From Neorhizobium galegae (GTDB taxonomy: Bacteria; Pseudomonadota; Alphaproteobacteria; Rhizobiales; Rhizobiaceae): a stretch of DNA of 64,000 nt. The position numbers and the translations under genes were made by a program. Positions 38,900-47,511 of this stretch are shown here, in pieces. The DNA is taken from assembly GCF_017877135.1 (NCBI RefSeq), contig NZ_JAGIPH010000002.1:372001-436000 (forward strand), written 5' to 3'. The notes below the pieces were generated by a model, which ran no database searches, had not been told where the DNA came from, and saw only the letters and a program-made list of their open reading frames with translations. The stretch's first letter is position 1, and the number at the start of each line of letters is the position of its first letter.

Positions 38900-39786
38900 C
38901 TCATCCACCTTTCGCTGCGGGCGCGCAGCCAGATGTAAACCGTGTTGGCAATGCCGGTGACGACGATCATGCCGAAGGCGAGCGCATAGCCAAGATGGGG
39001 ATCGCCGAGCACATCGCCGCGGATCTGCGCAAACAGAAGGATCGGCACGATGCTGAGCGATGAGCCGGTGAGCGCAATGGCGGTAGCGACGGCCCCGAAG
39101 GCATTGGCGAACAGGAGCGCAAACGTGCCGAGGATGGAGGGCGTCAGGATCGGCAGTGCGACCATGCGCCAGTACTGCGCGTTCGTTGCGCCGAGAATGG
39201 AGGCGGCCTCGCGCCATTCCTTTTTGAGCCCGTCCAGCGCCGGCGTGATGATGAGGATCATCAGCGGAATCTGGAAGAACAGATAGGTGAGCGTCAGCCC
39301 CCAGAAGGAGAGGAGGTTGAAGCCGAGCATGCGCAGGTTGATGCCAAGCTCGCTCTGCAGGAAGACGGTGATGAAGCCGACGGGCCCAAGCGTTGCCAGA
39401 AAGGCAAAGGCAAGCGGCACACCGGCGAAGTTGGAGGCGACGCCGGAAAAGGTCATCAGCGGCCCGCGGATAGCGCGCGGCAGTCCGCCGAGGACAACGG
39501 CTGCTGCCGTGCCAAAGCCGATGAGGCAGCCGAAAAAGGCCGATGCCATGCTGATGCGGATCGAGATGCCGTAGGCAGCGAGGATCGAGGGCGTGAAGAG
39601 ATTGCCGATATTGGAGAAGGTGAAGCTTCCGTCCGGCCGCTGGAAGGCGCCGATGACGATCTTCATCGTCGGCATGATCAGAAACAGCAGCACGAAGACC
39701 GCAAAGGGCAGAATGCCGAGCCAGTGCAGGGGCAGGCGCATTCGCCTCGCCGGGGAGGGCCCGGTCGGTGGGTTCGGTGACGTCAT
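38896..39786 (-). CDS. ABC transporter permease (PotB-like)
   Basis: This 296-residue permease starts MTSPNPPTGPSPARRMRLPL, followed by the first helix LGILPFAVFVLLFLIMPTM. The EAA loop is EWREAASILGATNAQYWRMVALPIL. It follows the binding-protein gene across a 95-base gap with a strong hairpin at 39841-39869. The ORF extension up to 40119 runs antisense-frame through the binding protein and is not real. Confidence 0.9.
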   Translation of the reverse strand: MTSPNPPTGPSPARRMRLPLHWLGILPFAVFVLLFLIMPTMKIVIGAFQRPDGSFTFSNIGNLFTPSILAAYGISIRISMASAFFGCLIGFGTAAAVVLGGLPRAIRGPLMTFSGVASNFAGVPLAFAFLATLGPVGFITVFLQSELGINLRMLGFNLLSFWGLTLTYLFFQIPLMILIITPALDGLKKEWREAASILGATNAQYWRMVALPILTPSILGTFALLFANAFGAVATAIALTGSSLSIVPILLFAQIRGDVLGDPHLGYALAFGMIVVTGIANTVYIWLRARSERWMR

Positions 39787-39840
39787 TCCCCTCGGTTCCG
39801 TTTTGGTTTCAGGCAACGGTTCTTGTTTTAAGAGTGCAAC

Positions 39841-39869
39841 GCCGCCCCGGTGATTGCAACCGGGGCGGC
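39841..39869 (-). terminator. intercistronic hairpin after the binding-protein gene
   Basis: A perfect 11-bp GC-rich stem (GCCGCCCCGGT / ACCGGGGCGGC) with a seven-base loop lies between the binding-protein stop and the first permease. No long T run follows, so a stabilising or attenuating role is more likely than full termination. Confidence 0.6.
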
Positions 39870-39881
39870 GGCTTTCAGGTC

Positions 39882-40985
39882 TTACTTGACGTTGGCGCCG
39901 ACGACGCTGTCCCAGGCGCCGGTGACGGCAGCCTTGTTGGCATCGACTTCCTCGAGCGTCGGGAAGTAGGCCTTTTCGTAGGCGGCGGCCGGCGGCAGCT
40001 TGTCGAGCAGATCCTTCGGGATCTTGTTGGCCTTGGCCATCGCGTTGAAGCGGATCGGGTGGCAGTAGCCCTTCAGCCAGCCGAGCTGACCGGCATCCGA
40101 ATACAGGTGCTCCATCCACAGCTTTGCAGCGTTCGGATGCGGAGCGTAGGCCGAAATGCCCTGGACGTAGACGCCGGCGAGAACGCCGGAGGCCGGAACG
40201 ACGACGTCAACCGGCGGGTTGCCGGCAAGCGTGTCCTTGGCGGCAAGGGCGTTGTAATCCCACATCACGACGATCGGGGTTGCACCCTGGGCGAGCGTGC
40301 CCGACTTGCCGATGACGGGCACGAAATTGCCGGCCTTGTTCAGCTCGCCGAAATACTTGAGACCGGCTTCGCCGGCTTCCTTGCCAGCCTTGGCGCCGCT
40401 TGCAAGGCCTGCTGCGAGAACGCCGAGAATGGCCTGGTTGGAGGCGCGCGGATCACCGGCAAGAGCAACCTGGCCGGCATATTCCGGCTTCTTCAGGTCG
40501 GACCAGTCCTTTGGCGTGTTCTTGACCAGATCCTTGTTCACGAGCAGCGACATGACGCCGTAATAGTCGCCGTACCAGTAGCCTTCTGCATCCTTGACGT
40601 TGTCGGGGATCTCGCTCCAGGTGGAAACCTTGTAGGGCTGAAGGAGGCCTTCCTTCTTCATCTGCGGACCAAACGCGAGGCCGACGTCGACGACGTCAGG
40701 CGCCTGCGGGCCCTTGTTGTCCTTGTTGGCCTTGATGGCTTCCACTTCGTCGGCCGAACCGGCGTCCGGGTTCAGTTCGTTCACGGTGATTTCCGGATAC
40801 TTCTTCTTGAAGTCGGCAATCACGTCGCCGTAGCCGCACCAGTCGTGGGGAAGGGCGACGGTGGTCAGCATGCCTTCCTTCTTGGCAGCGGCGATGAGTT
40901 CGGCGCTCGGCTCGGCAAAGGCAAAGCTCGTCGATGCGACGACGATGGCCGTCGTCATGGACAGAAGACGTTGGGTCTTGGACAT
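39882..40985 (-). CDS. ABC transporter substrate-binding protein (Fe3+/spermidine/phosphonate class)
   Basis: The 367-residue periplasmic protein has a signal peptide (MSKTQRLLSMTTAIVVASTSFAFA). The mature region AELIAAAKKEGMLTTVALPHDWCGYGDVI is typical of the family-6/8 binding proteins. ATG 40985 is chosen for the GAGGAG site nine bases upstream. It has a WC..YG..Y pattern (WYGDYYGVMSLLVNKDL) of this class. The ligand is not deducible; linkage to an RpiR-type regulator and a dehydrogenase suggests a small organic substrate rather than iron. Confidence 0.85.
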   Translation of the reverse strand: MSKTQRLLSMTTAIVVASTSFAFAEPSAELIAAAKKEGMLTTVALPHDWCGYGDVIADFKKKYPEITVNELNPDAGSADEVEAIKANKDNKGPQAPDVVDVGLAFGPQMKKEGLLQPYKVSTWSEIPDNVKDAEGYWYGDYYGVMSLLVNKDLVKNTPKDWSDLKKPEYAGQVALAGDPRASNQAILGVLAAGLASGAKAGKEAGEAGLKYFGELNKAGNFVPVIGKSGTLAQGATPIVVMWDYNALAAKDTLAGNPPVDVVVPASGVLAGVYVQGISAYAPHPNAAKLWMEHLYSDAGQLGWLKGYCHPIRFNAMAKANKIPKDLLDKLPPAAAYEKAYFPTLEEVDANKAAVTGAWDSVVGANVK

Positions 40986-41120
40986 CACGTTTTTCTCCTC
41001 AAGGTTATGGTTGGTGGCGCGACAAGTAGAGGCAGTTCATGAATGGCATGTGACAGTATCACTTTCTGTCCCGCAAGCGTCGGTTCTGATGCGACGCGCG
41101 AATTTTCTCCTTTTTTCCAG

Positions 41121-42011
41121 TCATTTGTCCCGGTCCTTGGGCTCGGGGCGGCGAAACAGGCGGCTGCGTTCAAACAGCGCCTCCAGCGAATTCATGCGCT
41201 CGCGGGTACGCTCCCAGGTAGCGCTCTGCACTGCCTCGATGAGCGCTTCCACGGTAAACAGGGTGACGACGGAGGAATCCCAGGCCGATGGCGCCTCGAT
41301 GGCCACCTTGAAGACATGGCGGGCGTGGCGGGCGACAGGTGAGGCCCACACATCGGTGAAGAGAATGATGATCACGCCGCTTGCGGCTGCCGCCTCGGCA
41401 AGCGTGGCCAGTTCCTGCTCGTAGCGGCGGATGTCGAAGATCACCAGCACGTCGCCGGCCGACATGTTCAGGAGATATTGCGGCCACGAACTGCGATTGG
41501 TCGAGATCAGCGTCGTCTTGGGCCGGATCACCTGCATATGGGTGAAGAAGTAATCGGCAAGCGCGCCGGTGATGCGTCCGCCGACGAAATAGATGCTGCG
41601 CTTGTCGTCGCGCAACAGATCGGCGGCTCCGTCGAAGCTTGTCACGTCGATGGTGGAAAGCGTCGCGCGCAGGTTTTCGGTCAGTGCGTCGGCAAAGCGA
41701 TTGAGAATATGGGCGGTTGGAGCCCCGGCCGTCCAGCGGTCATGCTTGGCAATCGGGCTTGAAATTGTCGCCTCGAGATCCTGGTGCAGATGCGCCTGGA
41801 ACTCCGGATAGCCCTTGTAGCCGAGCTTCTGAACCATGCGGGCAACCGTCGGCGTCGAGACGCCGGCATTGTCCGCCGTTGCCGTGATGCTGCCGAGCCC
41901 CGACATCGGATAGTTGTCGATCAGGCTTTCCGCCAGCTTTTTCTCGGCCGGCGTCAGCCCGTCATAATGCAGGCGTATCACGTCCAGCACGGTCTGCGTT
42001 TGTGACGTCAC
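41121..42011 (-). CDS. MurR/RpiR-family transcriptional regulator
   Basis: This 296-residue regulator has an N-terminal HTH_6 domain (LTPAEKKLAESLIDN, then TATADNAGVSTPTVARMVQKLGYKGYPEFQAHL) and a C-terminal SIS domain (SIYFVGGRITGALADYF, GDVLVIFDIRRYEQELATLAEAA) that senses a phosphosugar-like or other anionic ligand. GTG 42011, with GGGGA upstream, gives a normal family length. It heads the importer operon, 135 bases before the binding-protein gene, and is divergent from the amidohydrolase gene, so the 42012-42180 gap may contain its operator for both directions. Confidence 0.88.
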   Translation of the reverse strand: MTSQTQTVLDVIRLHYDGLTPAEKKLAESLIDNYPMSGLGSITATADNAGVSTPTVARMVQKLGYKGYPEFQAHLHQDLEATISSPIAKHDRWTAGAPTAHILNRFADALTENLRATLSTIDVTSFDGAADLLRDDKRSIYFVGGRITGALADYFFTHMQVIRPKTTLISTNRSSWPQYLLNMSAGDVLVIFDIRRYEQELATLAEAAAASGVIIILFTDVWASPVARHARHVFKVAIEAPSAWDSSVVTLFTVEALIEAVQSATWERTRERMNSLEALFERSRLFRRPEPKDRDK

Positions 42012-42180
42012 GACCTGTTGTTCCCCTTCCCGGTCTTTGCCGGTTTTGCGCAAATAAACAATCGCGGGTGGAGTGAGTCAATCCATTCACTGAAAAGATT
42101 TTTTCAGGAAGTGGTTGACGATGGACTGGGTTTGAAGAATTCTCTTCTTGTTGAAGTCTGATACAGGCGCGGAAAACCTG

Positions 42181-42960
42181 ATGATGTTTGCTCAGACCGA
42201 TTTTCTGACCAGCGCAGATGAAAGCCCGGTTGCCGTCGAGCAGCCGGAGGCTCGCGGACCTGTGCTTCTGGTGTGCGAGCATGCGTCGCGGCGTCTGCCG
42301 GCGCGGGTTGGAACGCTCGGTCTTTCGCAGGATGCGCTGTCCTCCCACATCGCCTGGGATCCGGGGGCGCTTGCCGTGTCGCGGCTGCTGGCCGCCGATC
42401 TCGATGCCTGCCTGATCTTCCAGCGCTTTTCGCGTCTGGTTTTCGACTGCAACCGGCCACCGGGCGCTCCGGGCGCCATTCGGGATGTGAGCGAAGTGTT
42501 CCGCATTCCCGGCAACGAGAACCTCTCGGAGGCGGAGAAGGCAGCCCGCGCTGAGGCGCTTTACTATCCGTTCCAGGGTCGGATCGCCGAGGAGATCGTC
42601 CACAGGCGCGACCGCGGGCAGGAGACGGTGCTGGTCACCATCCATTCGTTCACGCCGGTCTATTACGGCAAGCCGCGGGCCGTCGAAATCGGCATCCTGC
42701 ATGACGAAGACAGCCGGCTTGCCGACCGCATGCTGCAGGCGGCCGATGGCAATGGACGCTTCCGGGTGGAGCGCAACGAACCTTACGGCCCCGCCGATGG
42801 CGTGACGCACACGCTTGCGCTTCACGCTTTGCCGGCCCGGCTTTTGAACGTGATGATAGAGGTGAGAAACGATTTGATCGATACGGAAGCCGGGCAAAGG
42901 GTCGTGGCCGGTTTTCTCACGGAGTTGCTGGCGAAAAGCCTTCGCGACATCCAACGATAA
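42181..42960 (+). CDS. N-formylglutamate amidohydrolase-family enzyme
   Basis: The 259-residue zinc hydrolase family member has LLVCEHASRRLP (first metal histidine), SSHIAWDPGA, LIFQRFSRLVFDCNRPP, VTIHSFTPVYYG and a closing VMIEVRNDLI. Family members cut the amide of N-formylglutamate; related ones may cut other gamma-glutamyl or N-acyl amides. No histidine-degradation genes are nearby. Instead it begins a plus-strand run with a permease, a glutamine-synthetase-like ligase and two dehydrogenases, so it may release glutamate at the end of a gamma-glutamyl pathway. That role is inferred. Confidence 0.8.
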   Translation: MMFAQTDFLTSADESPVAVEQPEARGPVLLVCEHASRRLPARVGTLGLSQDALSSHIAWDPGALAVSRLLAADLDACLIFQRFSRLVFDCNRPPGAPGAIRDVSEVFRIPGNENLSEAEKAARAEALYYPFQGRIAEEIVHRRDRGQETVLVTIHSFTPVYYGKPRAVEIGILHDEDSRLADRMLQAADGNGRFRVERNEPYGPADGVTHTLALHALPARLLNVMIEVRNDLIDTEAGQRVVAGFLTELLAKSLRDIQR

Positions 42961-43062
42961 GATCCAGGGGAGCAGTTGGTGGCATGCCCGCGACCGTTGG
43001 GTCACGGGGGTTGAAACTGGGCGGCCGCAATGAAGCGGTCGACCTGATGAGAGGGGAATCTC

Positions 43063-44637
43063 ATGTCCGCTTACACCGAAAATGATAAAAAGCAGGATGT
43101 TCAAATCCTGCATTCCATGGGTTACGCGCAGGAACTGGAGCGGCGTATGAGCTCCTTTTCCAACTTCGCCATTTCATTTTCCATTATCTGCATTCTGTCC
43201 GGTGGCATCAATTCGCTGGGGCAGGCGACCGCCGGCGCCGGGGGCGCTTCGATCGGCATCGGCTGGCCGCTCGGCTGCCTGATTTCCGGCATTTTCGCGC
43301 TTGGCCTTGCACAGATCAGCTCGGCCTATCCGACGGCCGGCGGGCTCTATCACTGGGGCTCGATCCTCGGCAACCGCTTCACCGGCTGGCTGTCGGCCTG
43401 GCTGAACCTGCTCGGTCTCGTCACGGTGCTCGGCGCCATCAATGTCGGTACCTTCTATTTCTTCTTCGGCGCCTTTGGGACGACCTTCGGCATCGAGGAC
43501 ACGCTGGTGCACCGCGTGCTGTTCGTTGCCGTGATCACCGGTCTGCAGGCCGCCATCAACCATTTCGGCATCGGGCTCACGGCAAAGCTCACCGACTTCT
43601 CCGGCTACCTGATCTTCCTGACGGCGCTTGCGCTGACGGTCGCGTGCCTCGCCTATGCGCCGAGCTGGGAGTTCTCGCGCCTGTTCACCTTCGCCAACTA
43701 TACCGGCCAGCCGACGGTTGCTGCCGATGGCACGCTGACGGGAGCGGCCGTCTGGCCGAATGTCGTGTCCGGCGCGATGGCCTTCCTGCTCGGCCTGCTT
43801 TTGCCCATCTATACGATCACCGGTTACGACGCGTCCGCCCACACTTCGGAAGAAACCGTCAAGGCCGCCGAATCGGTGCCACGCGGCATGGTGTCCTCGG
43901 TGATCTGGTCCTCGGTCTTCGGATACGTCATGCTGTGCGCCTTCGTTCTGATGCTGCCCAATATGGAAGATGCGGCGAAACAGGGCTGGAACGTGTTCTT
44001 CTGGGCCATGGATACCCAGGTGAATGCAAAGGTGAAGATCGTGCTCTACCTCCTGATCTTCATCTCGCAGTTCCTGTGCGGCATGGCGACGGTCACCTCG
44101 CTGTCGCGCATGATCTTTGCCTTCTCGCGTGACAAGGGGCTGCCGGCCTCCTCCAAGCTTGCCAAGGTCAGCCCGCAATACCGCACGCCGGTTGCCGCGA
44201 TCTGGACGGGATCGGTCTTGTCGGTTCTGTTTGTCTGGTTCACCTCGGCCATCACCATTGCCGGAACGCCCGCTTATTCCATCGTCGTGTCCTGCACGGT
44301 GATCTTCCTGTTCCTGTCCTTCATGATGCCGATTGCGCTGGGGCTCGGCGCCATCGGGACGGCGAAATGGCCGGCCATGGGGCCGTGGAACATGGGCGTT
44401 GCCACCTACAAGCTGGTCGCCGTTCTTGCCATCGTCGCGATGATCGTGATCTTCTTCATCGGCGTACAGCCGCCGAACGACTGGGCGCTGGAAATCACCG
44501 TCGGCTTCCTGGTGCTGACGGCGGTGGTCTGGTTCGCCTTCGAAAAGCGCCGCTTCCAGGGCCCGCCGATCGGCGACGCCATTGCAAAGCGCAAGGCGGA
44601 GATTGCCGCAGCCGAAGCGGCTGTCGGCGAGGCGTGA
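43063..44637 (+). CDS. APC-superfamily amino acid/amine permease
   Basis: This 524-residue membrane protein has about 12 helices and resembles the amino acid/choline (ACT, GABA-permease-like) family. The start is followed by ELERRMSSFSNFAISFSIICILSGGINSLG, the characteristic helix 1 region; AYPTAGGLYHWGSIL and TGYDASAHTSEET are also diagnostic. It has GAGAGGGG before the ATG at 43063. Located just before the glutamine-synthetase-like gene, it probably imports the amine that enzyme glutamylates. Confidence 0.9.
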   Translation: MSAYTENDKKQDVQILHSMGYAQELERRMSSFSNFAISFSIICILSGGINSLGQATAGAGGASIGIGWPLGCLISGIFALGLAQISSAYPTAGGLYHWGSILGNRFTGWLSAWLNLLGLVTVLGAINVGTFYFFFGAFGTTFGIEDTLVHRVLFVAVITGLQAAINHFGIGLTAKLTDFSGYLIFLTALALTVACLAYAPSWEFSRLFTFANYTGQPTVAADGTLTGAAVWPNVVSGAMAFLLGLLLPIYTITGYDASAHTSEETVKAAESVPRGMVSSVIWSSVFGYVMLCAFVLMLPNMEDAAKQGWNVFFWAMDTQVNAKVKIVLYLLIFISQFLCGMATVTSLSRMIFAFSRDKGLPASSKLAKVSPQYRTPVAAIWTGSVLSVLFVWFTSAITIAGTPAYSIVVSCTVIFLFLSFMMPIALGLGAIGTAKWPAMGPWNMGVATYKLVAVLAIVAMIVIFFIGVQPPNDWALEITVGFLVLTAVVWFAFEKRRFQGPPIGDAIAKRKAEIAAAEAAVGEA

Positions 44638-44664
44638 TCGCCGCTTCGTCTTCAACCTTCATCC

Positions 44665-44694
44665 GCCGCCGCACCCGTGCGGCGGCTCCCTTTT
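44665..44694 (+). terminator. intercistronic hairpin between permease and GS-like gene
   Basis: A nine- to ten-base GC stem (GCCGCCGCAC / GTGCGGCGGC) is followed by TCCCTTTT. It lies in the 73-base gap after the permease gene and looks like a partial terminator. Confidence 0.5.
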
Positions 44695-44710
44695 CGAAAC
44701 GGATACGTCC

Positions 44711-46081
44711 ATGACCTCACCTTACACGTTCGACGACCTGAAGATCGATGTTGCCGCCGGACGGATTGATACTGTCATTGCAGCCCAGATCGACATGCAG
44801 GGACGCCTGATGGGCAAGCGCTTTCAGGCGGAATATTTCGTCGACAGCGCCTGGAAGGAAACCCACAGCTGCAACTACCTGCAGGCCACCGACATCGAGA
44901 TGGAAACCATCTCCGGCTACAAGGCCACCAGCTGGGAGCAGGGTTACGGCGACTACATCATGAAGCCGGATCTGGCCACGCTGCGCAAGCTGCCATGGCT
45001 GGAAGGCACGGCGCTCGTGCTCTGCGACGTGCTGGACCATCACACCCATGAGGAAGTGCCCCATTCGCCGCGCGCCATCCTCAAGAAGCAGATGCGGGCG
45101 CTGGAAGATCTGGGCTTTGCCGCCTTCATGGCAACGGAGCTTGAATTCTTCCTGTTCGACCAGACGTTTGATCATGCCCGCGAGACGGGCTACCGCAACC
45201 TGCGTCTCTCCAGCGCCTATAACGAAGACTATCACATCTTCCAGACCACCAAGGAGGAAGAGGTGATGCGGGCGATCCGCACCGGGCTTCAGGGGGCAGG
45301 GGTGCCGGTGGAAAACACCAAGGGCGAGGCCTCGCCCGGCCAGGCGGAAGTCAATGTGCGCTACGCCGAGGCGCTCACCATGGCCGACCGCCACGTCATC
45401 ATCAAGAATGCCTGCAAGGAGATTGCCTGGGCCAAGGGCAAGGCCGTCACCTTCCTTGCCAAGTGGAACGACAGGGCCGCCGGCTCGTCCTCGCATATCC
45501 ACCAGTCGCTGTGGAGCACGGATGGCAAGGTGCCGCTGTTCTTCGACAAGGACGCCGACCACGGCATTTCCGAGACCATGCGGCACTACATTGCAGGCCT
45601 TCTCGCCTATGCCGAGGAGTACACCTATTTTCTGGCACCCTACATCAACTCCTACAAGCGTTTCGTCGCCGGCACCTTTGCCCCCACAAAGATCGTCTGG
45701 AGCATGGACAATCGCACGGCCGGTTTCCGCCTGTGTGGTGACCGCACCAAGGGCATCCGTATCGAATGCCGCATCGGTGGCTCCGATCTCAATCCGTATC
45801 TTGCCATGGCCGCATTGCTGGCCGCCGGCATCGAGGGCATCAAGAACAAGATGGAACTGGAGCCCGCCTTCGTCGGGGACGCCTATGGCGGCAAGGGTGT
45901 GCGCGAAATTCCCCGCACGCTGCGCGACGCGACCGAAAAGCTGCGCGCCTCGGCCATGCTGCGTCAGGCTTTTGGCCAAGACGTCATCGATCATTATGTC
46001 CGCGCCGCCGAATGGGAGCAGGAGGAATATGACCGCCGCGTCACGGATTGGGAGGTGGCGAGAGGGTTCGAGAGGGCGTAA
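44711..46081 (+). CDS. glutamine-synthetase-like gamma-glutamyl-amine ligase (PuuA/GlnT class)
   Basis: The 456-residue protein has the GS fold: beta-grasp N-terminus, then ATELEFFLFDQTFD (metal-binding glutamates), EASPGQAEVNVRYAEAL, KWNDRAAGSSSHIHQSLW, NSYKRFVAGTFAPTKIVWSMDNRTAGFR and RIECRIGGSDLNPYLAMAA. These match gamma-glutamylpolyamine or gamma-glutamylethanolamide synthetases rather than assimilatory GlnA. Such ligases join glutamate to an amine using ATP. The start is ATG 44711; the longer in-frame reading begins inside the permease. Next come an aldehyde and an alcohol dehydrogenase. Confidence 0.88.
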   Translation: MTSPYTFDDLKIDVAAGRIDTVIAAQIDMQGRLMGKRFQAEYFVDSAWKETHSCNYLQATDIEMETISGYKATSWEQGYGDYIMKPDLATLRKLPWLEGTALVLCDVLDHHTHEEVPHSPRAILKKQMRALEDLGFAAFMATELEFFLFDQTFDHARETGYRNLRLSSAYNEDYHIFQTTKEEEVMRAIRTGLQGAGVPVENTKGEASPGQAEVNVRYAEALTMADRHVIIKNACKEIAWAKGKAVTFLAKWNDRAAGSSSHIHQSLWSTDGKVPLFFDKDADHGISETMRHYIAGLLAYAEEYTYFLAPYINSYKRFVAGTFAPTKIVWSMDNRTAGFRLCGDRTKGIRIECRIGGSDLNPYLAMAALLAAGIEGIKNKMELEPAFVGDAYGGKGVREIPRTLRDATEKLRASAMLRQAFGQDVIDHYVRAAEWEQEEYDRRVTDWEVARGFERA

Positions 46082-46126
46082 AACGTCTCTCGGCTCGCCA
46101 GCTGATTTGGGTAACAGGAAACAACC

Positions 46127-47506
46127 ATGTCGATGATTCAATGTATTTCGCCGATCGATGGCTCGGTTTATGCCGAGCGGCCGGCGATGGCGCTTGAGCC
46201 TGCCGCAGAGGCGGTGGCGCGCGCAAAAAAGGCGCAGAAGTCCTGGGCCAACCGCCCGCTGGATGAGCGTGTGCAGCTTGTGATGAAGGGCGTCGCGCGG
46301 CTGAACGAGATGGTGGACGAGGTGGTGCCGGAGCTTGCCCACATGATGGGCCGGCCTGTGCGCTACGGCGGTGAATTCCGTGGCTTCAACGAGCGCTCCA
46401 ATTATGTCGCCTCCGTTGCCGCCGATGCGCTGGCGCCGATCCTTGTCGAGGACAGTTCTGCCTTCACCCGCCGCATCGAGCGCGAACCGCATGGCGTGGT
46501 GCTGGTCATTGCGCCATGGAACTATCCGTACATGACGGCGATCAACACCGTGGCGCCGGCGCTGATGGCGGGCAATACCGTGATCATCAAACATGCCGCC
46601 CAGACGCTGCTGGTGGGCGAGCGCATGGTGCGCGCCTTTGTCGAGGCGGGCGTGCCGGAAGACGTGTTCCAGAACCTCTTCCTCGATCACGCAACGACCG
46701 AAAAGCTGATCGCTTCCGGCTCGTTCAACTTCATCAACTTCACCGGTTCGGTGGCTGGCGGCCGTGCCGTGGAGCGCGCCGCAGCCGGAACCTTCACCGG
46801 CATGGGTCTGGAGCTTGGCGGCAAGGATCCCGGTTATGTGATGGAGGACGCCGATCTCGACGCTGCCGTCGACACGCTGATGGATGGCGCCACTTTCAAT
46901 TCCGGCCAGTGCTGCTGCGGCATTGAGCGCATCTATGTGCACGAAAGCCTCTACGACGCCTTCGTTGAAAAGTCCGTCGCCTGGGTCTCGAACTACAAGC
47001 TCGGCAATCCGCTGGACCCGGAAACGACGCTGGGGCCGATGGCACATGCCCGGTTTGCCAAAACCGTGCGCGAGCAGGTGGCCGATGCCGTATCGCGGGG
47101 CGCGAAGGCGCTGGTCGATCCGAAGCTGTTCCCTGAGGACGATGGCGGCGCCTATCTGATGCCGCAGGTTCTGGTCGATGTCGACCATTCCATGACCTTC
47201 ATGCGCGAGGAAACCTTTGGCCCGGCCGTCGGCATCATGAAGGTGAAGAGCGACGAAGAAGCGCTCTCGCTGATGAACGATTGCCAGTATGGCCTCACCG
47301 TCTCGCTCTGGACGAAGGACGAGGAGCGGGCCTCGCGCCTTGGCGCCGATCTCGAAACCGGCACCGTGTTCATGAACCGTTGCGATTATCTCGATCCGGC
47401 CCTCGTCTGGACCGGCGTCAAGCAGACCGGACGCGGCGGCTCGCTCTCCGTCCTCGGCTTCCACAACCTCACGCGGCCGAAATCCTATCACCTGAAGAAA
47501 GCCTGA
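46127..47506 (+). CDS. NAD(P)+-dependent aldehyde dehydrogenase
   Basis: The 459-residue ALDH has Asn133 (APWNYP), the base Glu229 (LELGGKD) and the catalytic cysteine near 263 (GQCCCG). It also has EETFGPAVGI in the C-terminal part. It would oxidise an aldehyde to the acid. It is 45 bases after the GS-like gene and five bases before the Fe alcohol dehydrogenase. In the proposed pathway it acts after the alcohol dehydrogenase, on a gamma-glutamyl aldehyde. Confidence 0.92.
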   Translation: MSMIQCISPIDGSVYAERPAMALEPAAEAVARAKKAQKSWANRPLDERVQLVMKGVARLNEMVDEVVPELAHMMGRPVRYGGEFRGFNERSNYVASVAADALAPILVEDSSAFTRRIEREPHGVVLVIAPWNYPYMTAINTVAPALMAGNTVIIKHAAQTLLVGERMVRAFVEAGVPEDVFQNLFLDHATTEKLIASGSFNFINFTGSVAGGRAVERAAAGTFTGMGLELGGKDPGYVMEDADLDAAVDTLMDGATFNSGQCCCGIERIYVHESLYDAFVEKSVAWVSNYKLGNPLDPETTLGPMAHARFAKTVREQVADAVSRGAKALVDPKLFPEDDGGAYLMPQVLVDVDHSMTFMREETFGPAVGIMKVKSDEEALSLMNDCQYGLTVSLWTKDEERASRLGADLETGTVFMNRCDYLDPALVWTGVKQTGRGGSLSVLGFHNLTRPKSYHLKKA

Positions 47507-47511
47507 CCCTC

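Noticed and set aside
44717..47491. 924-residue minus-strand frame across the GS-like and aldehyde dehydrogenase genes
   Set aside because: Both plus-strand genes have complete catalytic motifs; the antisense frame is a compositional shadow.
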